A stretch of 64,000 bases of DNA from Phycisphaerae bacterium. GTDB lineage: Bacteria > Planctomycetota > Phycisphaerae > UBA1845 > UTPLA1. The stretch's first letter is position 1, and the number at the start of each line of letters is the position of its first letter. The notes below the pieces were generated by a model, which saw only the letters and a program-made list of their open reading frames with translations, did not search any database and was not told where the DNA came from. A program made the position numbers and the translations under genes. Shown here one piece after another: positions 43,679 to 53,156 of this stretch. Where the stretch lies: contig JAKLKO010000003.1 of assembly GCA_023150615.1 (NCBI GenBank), forward strand, positions 124,001 to 188,000. Direction: 5' to 3'.

Positions 43679-44521
43679 TTACAGCAGCAACCACGCCAGG
43701 ACGACGTTTGCCGCCAACAGCAGCGGAAACACCGCCGCGATCATCGCCCGGCCGCGCGACACCTCCAGCGCGCTGCGCAGACCCGTCGCGACGAGCATGA
43801 CGTACCACGGCACGCCGACGAGCGGAAGGATCATCGCGGGCCAGACGGCGGTTGCGAAGGCGACGACCTGCACGAGGGAGTCGAAGTCCGCGCGACGCTC
43901 ACCCGACGCCCGCAGCACGACCCACATCACCGCCGCGTAGAGGTGCATCCACAACGCCGCGCCGATCAGGTAGGCCGCGCCGCCGACGATGATCGACCAC
44001 CACCACGACATGCCCGGCAGGGGCCGCCACCACGACAGGCGATACAGCGCATCAACGCCCGCGATGACGGCCAGCCAGAAGGCGCCCGCGACGCCGGCCG
44101 CCCAGACGCCGAAGGTCACGGCCGAGCCGCGGTCGAGCAGATGCGCGCGGCGGAAGAAGTCCGCGCCCTCGGTCGACAGTTGCGTGAGCGACGAGACGAA
44201 GGCGGCCGCGAAGCGCGAGCGTCCGAGGTGGTCCCACGGCGTGCCATAGCGCAGGGCCTCGCCCGTGACGCCCTCGCGGATCGGCCGGACCATCATGTCG
44301 GCGGCGTCGAGAACCTCGTGGCACTGGACGCAGCGGAACTTTCGAGGAAAGGGCAGGCCGAAGCTGTCGGCGCCGAGATAGGCCTGTCCGCAGCCCTTGC
44401 AGACGAACTGCACGGCTCCGGAGGGAAAGGCGTAGTCGGTTGTCTGGAACGCGGCGCCGCACTCCGGGCAGCGGTTCTCGCGCAGGCCGAAGAGCAGGTA
44501 GCCGCAGCGCGTGCAGTTCAT
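43679..44521 (-). CDS. Zinc-ribbon membrane protein (Yip1-like)
   Basis: The 280-residue protein begins with paired zinc ribbons: CTRCGYLLFGL...CPECG (3-22) and a second set CKGC...CVQC (41-67). It then has about five hydrophobic helices (about 130-275) arranged like the Yip1/YIP family, including GMSWWWSIIVGGAAYLIGAA. Its ATG overlaps the murA stop as ATGA, implying translational coupling. A role beside cell-wall precursor synthesis is suggested only by position. Confidence 0.75.
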   Translation of the reverse strand: MNCTRCGYLLFGLRENRCPECGAAFQTTDYAFPSGAVQFVCKGCGQAYLGADSFGLPFPRKFRCVQCHEVLDAADMMVRPIREGVTGEALRYGTPWDHLGRSRFAAAFVSSLTQLSTEGADFFRRAHLLDRGSAVTFGVWAAGVAGAFWLAVIAGVDALYRLSWWRPLPGMSWWWSIIVGGAAYLIGAALWMHLYAAVMWVVLRASGERRADFDSLVQVVAFATAVWPAMILPLVGVPWYVMLVATGLRSALEVSRGRAMIAAVFPLLLAANVVLAWLLL

Positions 44522-45783
44522 TCGCTCAGCCGGCGGATGTCGGCCCCGACGGCATTGAGTTTCTCGTCAAAGCGCTCGTAGCCGCGGTCGAGGTGGTAGA
44601 CGCGCGAGACCTTGGTCTGACCCTTGGCGATCAGCCCGGCGAGCACGAGCGCCGCCGAGGCGCGCAGATCGCTGGCCATGACGGGCGCGCCGACGAGCTT
44701 CTTGACGCCCTCGATGATGACGGTCGGGCCTTCCTTGCGCAGCCGCGCGCCCATGCGGTTCAGTTCCGCGACGTGCAGGAACCGGTCCGGGAAGATCTTC
44801 TCCGTCACGATGCTGTTTCCGTCGGCGAGGCTCAGCAGCGCCATGAACTGCGCCTGGAGATCGGTCGGGAAGCCGGGATACGGCTGCGTCGTGATGGTGA
44901 TCGGTTCCAGCCGGCGCGCCGACGTCACGACGACCTCGTCCCGGTCGCGCTCGACCATGACGCCGATGGCCCGCAGCCGATCGACGACCGCCATCAGGTG
45001 ATCGATGCGGCAGTTGCCCAGGCGCAGCTCGCCGTTGGTGATCGCCGCGGCGACCATCAGCGTGCCGGCCTCGATGCGGTCGGGGATGACGGTGTACTCG
45101 CAACCGTGCAGCGACTTGACGCCCTCGACGACGACGCGCGGCGTGCCGTGTCCGGTGATCCGCGCGCCGCACGCGTTCAGGTAGTTCGCCAGGTCGATCA
45201 GCTCCGGTTCGCAGGCGGCCGACTCGATCATCGTCGTCCCTTCGGCCAGGGTGGCGGCCATCATCACGTTCGCGGTGCCGAGCACCGTCGAGCCGAACGG
45301 TCCGCCGAGGAACACCTCGCCGCCGCGGAGCTTCTTGCCGCGCAGGACGAGATCGCCGCCGACCAGCTCCGAATCGGCTCCGAGCGTCGTGAGGCCGAGC
45401 ACGTGCAGGTCGATCGGTCGGTCTCCAATCGCACATCCGCCCGGCATGGCCACCTGCGCCTGGCGCCGCCGGGCGAGCAGCGGCCCCATGACGCAGACGC
45501 TGGCGCGCATCTTCCGCACGAGGTCGTACTCAGCGTGGCAGTTCCGTTCGTCCTCGACGCGCAGGTGCAGCGAACCATCGTCGTGCCGCTCGACCGACAC
45601 GCCGAGCTTCGCCAGCAGCAGCGCCATGTGGCGGATGTCCGCCAAGTCGGGCACGCCGCGCAGGATCGTGTCGCCGTCCGTCAGGATCGACGCCGCCATG
45701 ATCGGCAGCACCGCGTTCTTCGAACCGCTCACGCGCACCGGACCGCGGAGCCGGTTCCCGCCGTTGATGAGGAAGTAATCCAC
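44518..45783 (-). CDS. murA: UDP-N-acetylglucosamine 1-carboxyvinyltransferase
   Basis: The 421-residue protein matches MurA, which transfers enolpyruvate to UDP-GlcNAc in the first committed step of peptidoglycan synthesis. Visible features are SGSKNAVLP (19-27, Lys22/Asn23), the catalytic Cys117 in MPGGCAIGDRP, GRI-like PDRIEAGT and SDLRASAAL. The Cys is retained, so it should be sensitive to fosfomycin in principle. A GTG start at 45783 gives the family N-terminus MDYFLINGG; a TTG 33 bases upstream would add RGHRSRRIIG. Upstream TATAAT supplies a promoter. It is coupled to the zinc-ribbon membrane gene. Confidence 0.92.
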   Translation of the reverse strand: MDYFLINGGNRLRGPVRVSGSKNAVLPIMAASILTDGDTILRGVPDLADIRHMALLLAKLGVSVERHDDGSLHLRVEDERNCHAEYDLVRKMRASVCVMGPLLARRRQAQVAMPGGCAIGDRPIDLHVLGLTTLGADSELVGGDLVLRGKKLRGGEVFLGGPFGSTVLGTANVMMAATLAEGTTMIESAACEPELIDLANYLNACGARITGHGTPRVVVEGVKSLHGCEYTVIPDRIEAGTLMVAAAITNGELRLGNCRIDHLMAVVDRLRAIGVMVERDRDEVVVTSARRLEPITITTQPYPGFPTDLQAQFMALLSLADGNSIVTEKIFPDRFLHVAELNRMGARLRKEGPTVIIEGVKKLVGAPVMASDLRASAALVLAGLIAKGQTKVSRVYHLDRGYERFDEKLNAVGADIRRLSE

Positions 45784-45838
45784 GCCGATGATCCGCCTTG
45801 ATCGATGACCGCGCAAGCTCCTGCCCGCGCCGCGGGCG

Positions 45839-45844
45839 ATTATA
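45839..45844 (-). promoter_or_regulatory. Consensus -10 element of murA
   Basis: TATAAT on the minus strand (45844-45839) is a perfect -10. The start would be near 45832, about 50 bases before the GTG. A 6-bp hairpin (GCCCGC-GGC-GCGGGC) and AGGAG lie in the leader. The -35 is weak. Confidence 0.5.
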
Positions 45845-45986
45845 CCGGCTCGCCCGCGCCGCGCCTTGCCGCGCGCCGACCGCCGCCGTGCGTTTGATCG
45901 ACCCGCGCCGTTGCGATTACCCTACGCACCGATTGCGGCGCCGCGGCGCCGATCCAAACCACACGAACCGATCGCGGAGAGTCTAC

Positions 45987-47939
45987 ATGACGTTCGCCCA
46001 GGTCATCGACGCCAAGGCCGTTGAGCTCGGTCAGCACATCCTCTCGATGACGACGGCCGCCGGCTCGGGCCACCCCTCCAGCGCGCTGTCGATCCTGCAC
46101 ATCGTCCTGACGCTCATGCGACGGCTGATGCGCTTCGACCCGGCGGACCCCTGGAACCCCGCGGCCGATCGCCTCGTGCTGTCCGAAGGCCACGCGGTGC
46201 CGGCCGTGTACGCCGTCTACGCCGATCTCGGGGGCGTGGTCGGCAGCGACCACGCCTCGGCGAAGCCGCTGCGGATCGAAGACCTCGCGTCGCTGCGCGA
46301 ACTGAGCAGTCCGCTCGACGGGCATCCGAACCCGGCGGAGGGCTTTCCGTTCTTCGACGCGGCGACCGGATCGCTCGGCCAGGGCCTGTCGGTCGGCGCG
46401 GGGCTGGCGTGCGCGGCGCGGCTGCGGAAGCTCGACCGGCGGATCTTCGTCCTGATCGGCGACGGGGAGGCCCGCGAGGGCCAGATCTGGGAGGCGGCCG
46501 ACTTCATCGTCGATCACCGTCTGACGAACGTCTCGGCGATCTTCAACTGCAACGGCCAGGGACAGGCCGACTACGTCTCGCCGCAGCAATCGGCCGATGC
46601 GCTGGCGCGGAAACTCGCCGCGTTCGGCTGGGAGGTGCGCCCGGTCGACGGCCACGACGCGGAGCAGATCGAGTCAGCGCTGTCGACGACGTCCGACAGA
46701 CCGATTGCCGTCGTGGCGCGGACGCAGAAGGGCTGGGGCGTCGACCTGCTCAAGGACAAGAGCAATCACGGCAAGCCACTGACGAGCGAGCAGCTCCCGG
46801 TCGGAGCGCAGCAACTGGCGGCGACGGCGGCGCAGCGCCGCGTGCCGACGCGGGCTGACGATGCACCGCGGCCGCGGATGCCGGCGCGGGTCGCGATGCC
46901 GGCGCGATCGCTGCCCGAGCCGGCGCCCTTCGGCGTGGCGATGAAGGACGCGGGATTGGCCGGCGCGATCGCGAAGAACGCCTGCGCGACGCGCCGCGCG
47001 TACGGCGCCGCGCTCGTGGCGCTGGGGCGGGCGGACGAGCGGATCATCGCCTTCGACGGCGATGTGTCGAACTCGACGTTTGCCGAGATGTTCGCCGCGA
47101 AGTTTCCGGAGCGCTTCTTCGAATGCAAGATCGCCGAGCAGAACATGATCTCCGCCGCCGCCGGGGCCGCGGCCGCGGGGCTCATCCCGTTCGCCAGCTC
47201 GTTCGCCAAGTTCATCGCCCGCGCGTACGACCAGATCGAGATGGCGCAGATCACGCGCGCGAACGTCAAGATCGTCGGTTCGCACGCCGGCATCTCGCTC
47301 GCCGCGGACGGGCCGAGCCAGATGAGCCTGCACGATGTCGCCTACTTCCGCAGCGCGTCGGAGTCCGACGCCGGCCGCGGGATTCCCGCCTGCGTAAGCT
47401 TTCATCCGGCCGACGCCGTGGCCGCGTATCACTGCACCTGGCTCATGGCGCGGCATCCGGGCATGTGCTACATGCGGACGCATCGGCCGGACGTCGCGTT
47501 GCTCTATCCGCCCGATGCGCGGTTCGAGATCGGCGGCTCGCACACGCTGCTCGGCGGCAGGGGCGGCGAGCCGGTCGCGATCGTCTCGGCCGGCTACATG
47601 GTGCACGTGTGCAAGCAGGCCGCCGAGCAACTCGCATCGCAGGGGATCCATTGCACGCTGATTGACGCGTATTCGTTCCCGCTGCGGGCCGAGCCGATCC
47701 TCGCGGCAGCCGAGCGCGGCGGACGGCGCATCCTGGTCGTCGAGGACAATTACGTGGGCGGACTGGCCAGCGCGATCGCCGAGGCCGCGGCGATGCGCGG
47801 CGCGATCCACGTGCACTCGATGACGTGTCGCCGAATCCCGAAGAGCGCGCGGACGCCGGCCGAGATCCTCCGCGCCTGCGGACTGTCGCCGGAGGATATC
47901 GCCGCCGGCGCGATGAAGCTGATCCACGAACCGCACTGA
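45987..47939 (+). CDS. Transketolase
   Basis: The 650-residue protein is a full-length thiamine-diphosphate transketolase. Visible features are SGHPSSALS (27-35), EGHAVPAVYA, the TPP-binding GDGEAREG...NCNGQG block (158-192), DGHDAEQI, and in the second domain FFECKIAEQNMI with the catalytic Glu and FASSFAKFIARAYDQIE. It moves two-carbon units between sugar phosphates in the pentose-phosphate pathway. GGAG seven bases before the ATG fixes the start. A Pro/Arg/Ala-rich linker of about 50 residues joins the domains. It is followed by a phosphoesterase gene with a 19-base gap. Confidence 0.92.
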   Translation: MTFAQVIDAKAVELGQHILSMTTAAGSGHPSSALSILHIVLTLMRRLMRFDPADPWNPAADRLVLSEGHAVPAVYAVYADLGGVVGSDHASAKPLRIEDLASLRELSSPLDGHPNPAEGFPFFDAATGSLGQGLSVGAGLACAARLRKLDRRIFVLIGDGEAREGQIWEAADFIVDHRLTNVSAIFNCNGQGQADYVSPQQSADALARKLAAFGWEVRPVDGHDAEQIESALSTTSDRPIAVVARTQKGWGVDLLKDKSNHGKPLTSEQLPVGAQQLAATAAQRRVPTRADDAPRPRMPARVAMPARSLPEPAPFGVAMKDAGLAGAIAKNACATRRAYGAALVALGRADERIIAFDGDVSNSTFAEMFAAKFPERFFECKIAEQNMISAAAGAAAAGLIPFASSFAKFIARAYDQIEMAQITRANVKIVGSHAGISLAADGPSQMSLHDVAYFRSASESDAGRGIPACVSFHPADAVAAYHCTWLMARHPGMCYMRTHRPDVALLYPPDARFEIGGSHTLLGGRGGEPVAIVSAGYMVHVCKQAAEQLASQGIHCTLIDAYSFPLRAEPILAAAERGGRRILVVEDNYVGGLASAIAEAAAMRGAIHVHSMTCRRIPKSARTPAEILRACGLSPEDIAAGAMKLIHEPH

Positions 47940-47958
47940 GACCTTGTGGAGGCCCGCC

Positions 47959-48927
47959 ATGGCCGAGCAACTCTCACGCCGTGACTTTCTTGCCGGAAGT
48001 CTGGTCGCCGGCGCCGGCGCGCTCGTCGCCGGCCGGACCGCACTTGCCGACCCGCCGGGGCTAGTGCGCATCGCCGCGCCGCAGGCGTTCCGTTTCGTCC
48101 ATCTGACCGACATCCACGTGCAGCCCGAGCGGGCCGCGGACATGGGCTTCGCCAAGGCGCTGCGGGCCGTCGAAGCGCTGCGCCCCCGGCCGGACTTCAT
48201 TCTGACCGGCGGCGATCTCGTCTTCGACGTGATGAAGACCGACGCCGTGCGGGCGCGGAAGCTCTTCCAGCTCCTGCGGACGGTCGTCGCCGACAACACC
48301 GATCTGCCGGTGCGCTACACCGTCGGCAACCACGACATCTTCGGCTGGCAGACGCCCGGCGTGACGAGGGAGACGCCCGGGTACGGCCGCGCCCTGATCA
48401 CCGAACAGCTCGGGCTGGACGGGACGTACTACACGTTCGACCACAAGGGCTGGCGGTTCATCGTGCTGGACAACATCCAGCCGGCAAGCGGCTCGTACGG
48501 CTATGTCGGCGGCCTCGATGGCGCGCAGCGCGACTGGCTTGTACAAACGCTCCGCCGCACGTCCGCGACCATGCCGATCGTCTTCTGCGAGCACATTCCG
48601 GTCGTCAGCGGCGTTCCGTTCGCTTACGAGACGAATCGCCAGGAGGAGGGATGGGTCATCCGCGACTCGTTCATCTGCGGCGACGCGGTCTGGCGGATCG
48701 ACGCGATTCGCAACCATCGGGTGTCGCTCTGCCTGTCGGGGCACCTGCACCAGCTCGACCGCGTCGACTTCCGCGGCACGACCTACATCTGCGGCGGCGC
48801 GGTCAGCGGCAACTGGTGGAAAGGCCCGCGTGACGGCGTGCAGGAGGGCTTCGGCATCATCGACTGCACGGTCGACGGCCGGACGCACTACGAGTACTTC
48901 GACTACGGCTGGGACGCCCGCGCGTGA
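47959..48927 (+). CDS. Tat-exported calcineurin-like metallophosphoesterase
   Basis: The 322-residue protein has a twin-arginine signal (LSRRDFLAGS, residues 5-14, then a hydrophobic stretch). The phosphoesterase core has the canonical metal ligands: LTDIHV (Asp51, His53), TGGDLV (Asp86), VGNHDIFG and SGHLHQLD. It hydrolyses a phosphoester or related substrate in the periplasm, after export folded. GGAGG six bases before the ATG marks the start. The 19-base gap to transketolase implies co-transcription without obvious functional link. Confidence 0.88.
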   Translation: MAEQLSRRDFLAGSLVAGAGALVAGRTALADPPGLVRIAAPQAFRFVHLTDIHVQPERAADMGFAKALRAVEALRPRPDFILTGGDLVFDVMKTDAVRARKLFQLLRTVVADNTDLPVRYTVGNHDIFGWQTPGVTRETPGYGRALITEQLGLDGTYYTFDHKGWRFIVLDNIQPASGSYGYVGGLDGAQRDWLVQTLRRTSATMPIVFCEHIPVVSGVPFAYETNRQEEGWVIRDSFICGDAVWRIDAIRNHRVSLCLSGHLHQLDRVDFRGTTYICGGAVSGNWWKGPRDGVQEGFGIIDCTVDGRTHYEYFDYGWDARA

Positions 48928-48967
48928 TCCGGCGAAATCGCCCGAACCGACCGCGCGCTCGCCGCGA

Positions 48968-50524
48968 TCAGAATCGGAACTGATACTGGAAGTAGATCAG
49001 GTCGGCGTCGCGGTCGGGCGTGGCCGCGCGGATGAAGTTCGTGCCCCAGAAGTGCGCGTATCCCAAGAGGAGCGACGAGTGCACGTCGAGGTCGATCGTC
49101 ACGGCGACGTCCAGCTCGTTGCCGACGTCGTGCCCGGCCGTGCCCGTCGGATCGCGGACGAACGGATTGCCGCCCGTGCCGTAGAGTGCGTCGTCGGGCG
49201 TGTTGTTCCAAAACGTGTACCACCAGCTCTGCACCTTCACGCGCTCGTGCGGACGGACCGTGACGTTGACGTTTGACGCGATCATGTTGGCGCGGCCGAA
49301 GAGGTCGAGGTGACCGTAGAAGCTGTGCCCGCTCGGAAAGAGCTGGTCGTAAGTCTCCTGCCGGCCATCGGTCGGATCATCGTCGCCGCTTCCGAAGTCG
49401 AAGCCGAGTCCGAGTCGGGGCTTCCACGAAACCGGCAGGAAGGTGTATCCCGCCTCGGCGCTGGCGAACCACGCGGCGACGCGGTCTCCGGCGATCTTTC
49501 CGAGCTGAATCGCCGCCTCGGCGTCGTAGTCCCACGGTCCGTGCTTGCCGCCGAACCGCGCGCCGATCGTGTGGTCGTTCTTGTCGCCGACGCGGCCGGA
49601 CGCGGCGGTCAGCTCGCCGACGTCATCGTCGATGAGCCAGTAGACATCGACGACGTGATCGCGGATCCCCTTGTACGAGCCGTAGAAGCCGTAGAAGGTC
49701 TCTTCCTCGCGGTAGTGATCGGGCTTTCGCGGATAGCCGGCGGGCAGGTCCTCACGGACGGGCTTGGTCAGGAAGAAGTCGAGGTCGAAAACGCTACTGG
49801 CATACATGATCTTCAGGCCGTCAAAGCGGCGGCGGACCATGCCCCAGGTCCGCGTGTGGATGGTGCGATGCCGGCCGTAGGAGAGTTCCTGCCGCCCGAA
49901 GCGCAGCGTGAGCGGCGCGGATTCGCCGAGGAACTTGAGGTCGAAGAAGAGCTGATTGACATCGAACTGGTTTCGCATATTGCCCTGCGGCGGCAGGTTG
50001 CGGTCCTCGAGCATGACGTTGATGCCCTCGGCGAAGACGCGAAACGTGCGGCGGTACCACAGATCGGCATGGATCAACTGCCGGTGCAGCACGTAAGTGT
50101 CCTGCGCGGGTTCAGTCGCGCCGAATGCGCGGTTCGTCTCCGACTCGATGCGGACGCGAACCGACCCGCCGAGCGTCAATCGCCAGTCGTCGCCGAGGTG
50201 GATGTTCTTGATCGGATCGAACAGGTCGGGCGTGAAGCTGCCCGGCGGTCCATCGAGATAGCGAAAGTCCTCGTCGTAGCGCAGATTCAGGTACTGCGGA
50301 CCGCGCGGCGCGGCCACGGCGGACGTCGGGACATCGCGCGGGCCGTGCGCATCGGCCGGTTGCGTCGTCGCGCCGGAGCGCGGGGCTGTGCGATCAGCGG
50401 GTTGGGTCGCGGCGGTGGAATCGGCGGAGTGCGCCAGTCGCGCGACGAGCGTCGTCAGCAGGAACGCAAATGCGATATTTCGAATCGGACGGAGCAGAGT
50501 CGTCGCATCGTTCGAATCACGCAC
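48968..50524 (-). CDS. AlgE-like outer-membrane beta-barrel (alginate-export family)
   Basis: The roughly 518-residue protein has a signal peptide (IAFAFLLTTLVARLAHS) and an Ala/Thr/Pro-rich linker, then a large beta-barrel with alternating strands (about 100-518). NQLFFDLKF...LTLRFGRQELSYGRHR is typical of the alginate-export (AlgE) porin family. It ends in YFQYQFRF, with the C-terminal Phe recognised by outer-membrane assembly machinery. This supports a functional outer membrane. The start is uncertain: GTG at 50524 or TTG at 50560, neither with a ribosome-binding site. The exported substrate is unknown. Confidence 0.75.
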   Translation of the reverse strand: MRDSNDATTLLRPIRNIAFAFLLTTLVARLAHSADSTAATQPADRTAPRSGATTQPADAHGPRDVPTSAVAAPRGPQYLNLRYDEDFRYLDGPPGSFTPDLFDPIKNIHLGDDWRLTLGGSVRVRIESETNRAFGATEPAQDTYVLHRQLIHADLWYRRTFRVFAEGINVMLEDRNLPPQGNMRNQFDVNQLFFDLKFLGESAPLTLRFGRQELSYGRHRTIHTRTWGMVRRRFDGLKIMYASSVFDLDFFLTKPVREDLPAGYPRKPDHYREEETFYGFYGSYKGIRDHVVDVYWLIDDDVGELTAASGRVGDKNDHTIGARFGGKHGPWDYDAEAAIQLGKIAGDRVAAWFASAEAGYTFLPVSWKPRLGLGFDFGSGDDDPTDGRQETYDQLFPSGHSFYGHLDLFGRANMIASNVNVTVRPHERVKVQSWWYTFWNNTPDDALYGTGGNPFVRDPTGTAGHDVGNELDVAVTIDLDVHSSLLLGYAHFWGTNFIRAATPDRDADLIYFQYQFRF

Positions 50525-50634
50525 GAGGCGGAGTATGCTTGCGCCGTTCAGCGCCCGCAAGGCGCCGGATCGATGCGCGTGCCCGGTTTACGAGATCTTA
50601 ATACCTCCTGACCGCCCGCCTGTGAAGCCCTTTC

Positions 50635-51477
50635 TCACATCGCTGGTTTTTCGCCGCGGTATTCCGCGTACGTCTTCGGCGTCTCCCAGACGCGGACGCA
50701 GTCGAGTTGCGCCCCGTCGAACTGCCCGTCCAGCAGCCCCCAGACGACGATCGCGATGTTTTCGACCGAGGGGTTCAGCGACGCGAATTCGCGCGTGTCC
50801 CGGTTGAGATGCGTGTGGTCCAGACGGTCGATGACGCGCTCCTTGACGATCTGCTCCAAGCGCGGCAGCGGCAGCAGGCAGCCCGTCGCCGGGTGGGGCC
50901 GGCCCTCGATCGTCACCTCGACGAGGTAGTTGTGTCCGTGTCCGTTCGGGTTGTTGCACTTGCCGAAGAACCGGCGATTCTCCTCCTCCGACAGCGCCGG
51001 CACGTGCAGCCGGTGGGCCGCGGAGAACTCGAAACTCTGCGTCATGCGAATCATGTCCGTCGCTCCTGCCCGCAATTCGTACCGCAGCGTCGGCGTCGGC
51101 CGAAGCTCGAGGGCGCGCATCGTCGCGCCGGCGGGGACCTGCGCCGTGGTCGCCGTCCAGATGGCCCGCAGCAGCGTCTCGCCCGTCGTCCGGACGCCGC
51201 GCTCGCGGAGGTGTTGCGCCGCCAACGGAATGCCCTGCTCGCGCAGCAGCACGTCCAGCTCGCGGATGTTCACGAGGTAGCCCGTCACCGGGTCCGGCCG
51301 GCCTTCCACGACCGCGCGGAGCACGAGGTACGGCGCGATGCCGACGGCGGACGGCCAGCCGCCCCAGGAGTTGGTGATCGGATGGGCGCGTTCGAAGCCT
51401 TCGGCGCCGTGCGCGGCGGCGGCCCAGTCGCGATCAATCGAGAAGCGGACCTCGCGCATCAGGCGGACCGTGGGCAT
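50635..51477 (-). CDS. Tandem 6-pyruvoyl-tetrahydropterin synthase (QueD-like) protein
   Basis: The 280-residue protein consists of two 6-PTPS/QueD domains. The C-terminal copy (about 145-275) has the family's residues: FSAAHRLHVP (zinc His), GKCNNPNGHGHNY (catalytic Cys and two zinc His), DHTHLN and WETPKTY (Glu). The N-terminal copy (about 5-135) has the same fold pattern, but FSIDRDWA and GIAPYLVL replace the metal-binding segments, so it is probably inactive. QueD acts in queuosine synthesis; other PTPS enzymes make pterins. The ATG is six bases downstream of TACAAT. The tandem form may act as a pseudo-dimer. Confidence 0.82.
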   Translation of the reverse strand: MPTVRLMREVRFSIDRDWAAAAHGAEGFERAHPITNSWGGWPSAVGIAPYLVLRAVVEGRPDPVTGYLVNIRELDVLLREQGIPLAAQHLRERGVRTTGETLLRAIWTATTAQVPAGATMRALELRPTPTLRYELRAGATDMIRMTQSFEFSAAHRLHVPALSEEENRRFFGKCNNPNGHGHNYLVEVTIEGRPHPATGCLLPLPRLEQIVKERVIDRLDHTHLNRDTREFASLNPSVENIAIVVWGLLDGQFDGAQLDCVRVWETPKTYAEYRGEKPAM

Positions 51478-51483
51478 GACGAC

Positions 51484-51489
51484 ATTGTA
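51484..51489 (-). promoter_or_regulatory. -10 element, leaderless start of QueD-like gene
   Basis: TACAAT on the minus strand (51489-51484) ends six bases before the ATG at 51477, with no Shine-Dalgarno sequence. This fits a leaderless transcript. Confidence 0.4.
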
Positions 51490-51562
51490 GAAGCGGTCGC
51501 GCGGCGCAGCGATGGACGGTTCGCAGCGGCTTCATTCGTTGTGCCCGGATCGTTCTCGACGG

Positions 51563-53098
51563 TTACGGGGCGAGCAGGCAGCCGACGAGACCGGCGATGT
51601 CCACGCCGTTCGGCACGTCGTCATCCACCGTGTCGCCGGCGCAGGCCGAGCACGGGGCGGTGCCGTTGACGAGCATGTCGACCAGTTCCGCGGCGTCGGC
51701 CGAATTGACGAACGTGTCGCAGTTCACATCGCAGGCGTTGCACGACGGGACGACCGTGCCGATCAGCGTGACGACGCGGACCGGCTCATCGACCGAGTCG
51801 GAGGCGATCGAGAGCGTGCCGTTCTTCGGTCCGGGCGTCGACGTGTCCATGGCGATCGTGTGATCGTTGCCGGCGCCGCCGGGCGCATCGGAGAAGGCGC
51901 CGCCGGGTGCCGAGAATCCGGCGGTAGCCGAGAGGGTGTAATTCAGATTCGCGATGCCCGCGGCCGTCCAGAGCGTTGTGTTGGCCGAGTTCAAAACGGT
52001 AAGCACCTGCTCGGCGGTCGAGCCCTGCGGCACGCTGCCGAAATCGAGTACGGTCTGGGAGTCGATCTTGGCCGGCACGCGGAAGTCGAGGAAGGCGGGC
52101 AGGTGTCCGGCGGCACCGCCGGTGGAGTCGATCAGGTCCTGCGCGATCGTGGCGCCGACCATGGCATTGCCGGCGACCGTGAGCGTCGAATTGTAGCTCG
52201 TGCCGTCATTGCCCCAGGCGCGATAGGAGTGATTGGGATCGTCCCAGGTCGTCGTGCTGTAGGGGATCGCCGGGTTGCCGACGTAGTCGAAGCCGACGCC
52301 GTCGATGAGCGTGCCCTCGACGAGGATCTGGTCGTGACGATCGTCCATGCCGCCGGCGCCGATCGGGTCCTGCGTGTGAACGAAGCGGAAGGCGATGTTG
52401 TTGTTCCAGCTTCCGGGCGTGTTGATCGGGTCGAAAAACCGGCCGGCGTTGTTGGCCTGGGAGCCGACGAGCTCCTGGTATGCCGACTGGGACGAGGACT
52501 GGATGTTGAAGTCGCCTCCGACGAGGAACTGCCAGGCGGGCGTCAGCAACTCCGCGTCATCGCGGATCCGCTGCGCCTCGACGAGGCGCCGCGCCTGGTC
52601 GTCGCCGGTCGAACCCGATTTCATGTGCGTGCTGTAGGACGCGAGCACGGCGCCCGCGCCGGTGTAGCCCTTCAGCCGGACGTCGTAGCGCTGGATGTTG
52701 CGCGGGTGATTGGGCGCGACACCACCGACCGCGACGACCGTCACGCCCAGGAATTCGACCTTGCTCGTGCGATAGACGAACGCGCTGTCCGTGTCCGGCC
52801 CGTCGATGAACGGCGCGCCGGCCCAGTCGCCGGGACTGCCCGGCGCGCCGTTCAGGATCGTGACGAAAGCGGGCACGGCGGTCGCCGTGGTGAATTCCTG
52901 AAGGAGGATGACGTCGGGCGACATCGAGCGGCCGTTGAATATTCCGTAGACGGAGCTTTGGATGTCCGTCGCGCGGCCGCCGGCGTAGAACGTGATGTTC
53001 CACGTCGCGACGCGGAGCTGGGCACTGGCGGTTGCGGCGGAGGCGGCAAGCGCAAATACGAACGTCAGGCCGAACTGAATTCGACGAAGCTGCACCAT
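51563..53098 (-). CDS. Secreted endonuclease/exonuclease/phosphatase-fold protein with dockerin
   Basis: The 511-residue protein has a signal peptide (about 1-25; LTFVFALAASAATASA) and an endonuclease/exonuclease/phosphatase (EEP) domain: VATWNITFY, PDVILLQEFTT, VGGDFNIQ and MDDRHDQILV are its metal and active-site segments. Next is a choice-of-anchor type beta domain (DFGSVPQGSTAEQVLTV) and a C-terminal dockerin pair (CDVNCDTFVNSADAAELVD, PNGVDIAGLVGC). It may degrade extracellular nucleic acids or another phosphodiester. The start is an ATG at 53098 (53107 is possible). A leader hairpin region precedes it. Confidence 0.82.
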   Translation of the reverse strand: MVQLRRIQFGLTFVFALAASAATASAQLRVATWNITFYAGGRATDIQSSVYGIFNGRSMSPDVILLQEFTTATAVPAFVTILNGAPGSPGDWAGAPFIDGPDTDSAFVYRTSKVEFLGVTVVAVGGVAPNHPRNIQRYDVRLKGYTGAGAVLASYSTHMKSGSTGDDQARRLVEAQRIRDDAELLTPAWQFLVGGDFNIQSSSQSAYQELVGSQANNAGRFFDPINTPGSWNNNIAFRFVHTQDPIGAGGMDDRHDQILVEGTLIDGVGFDYVGNPAIPYSTTTWDDPNHSYRAWGNDGTSYNSTLTVAGNAMVGATIAQDLIDSTGGAAGHLPAFLDFRVPAKIDSQTVLDFGSVPQGSTAEQVLTVLNSANTTLWTAAGIANLNYTLSATAGFSAPGGAFSDAPGGAGNDHTIAMDTSTPGPKNGTLSIASDSVDEPVRVVTLIGTVVPSCNACDVNCDTFVNSADAAELVDMLVNGTAPCSACAGDTVDDDVPNGVDIAGLVGCLLAP

Positions 53099-53156
53099 GA
53101 TTCCCATCCGAGTTTGCGTCGCCCGGCGGTCGGGACAGGGCGCGGACACCGATACG

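Noticed and set aside
42386..44581. 731-residue open frame on the plus strand
   Set aside because: It is antisense to the antiporter and zinc-ribbon genes and has the Arg/Glu/Gly-rich composition of high-GC shadow frames.
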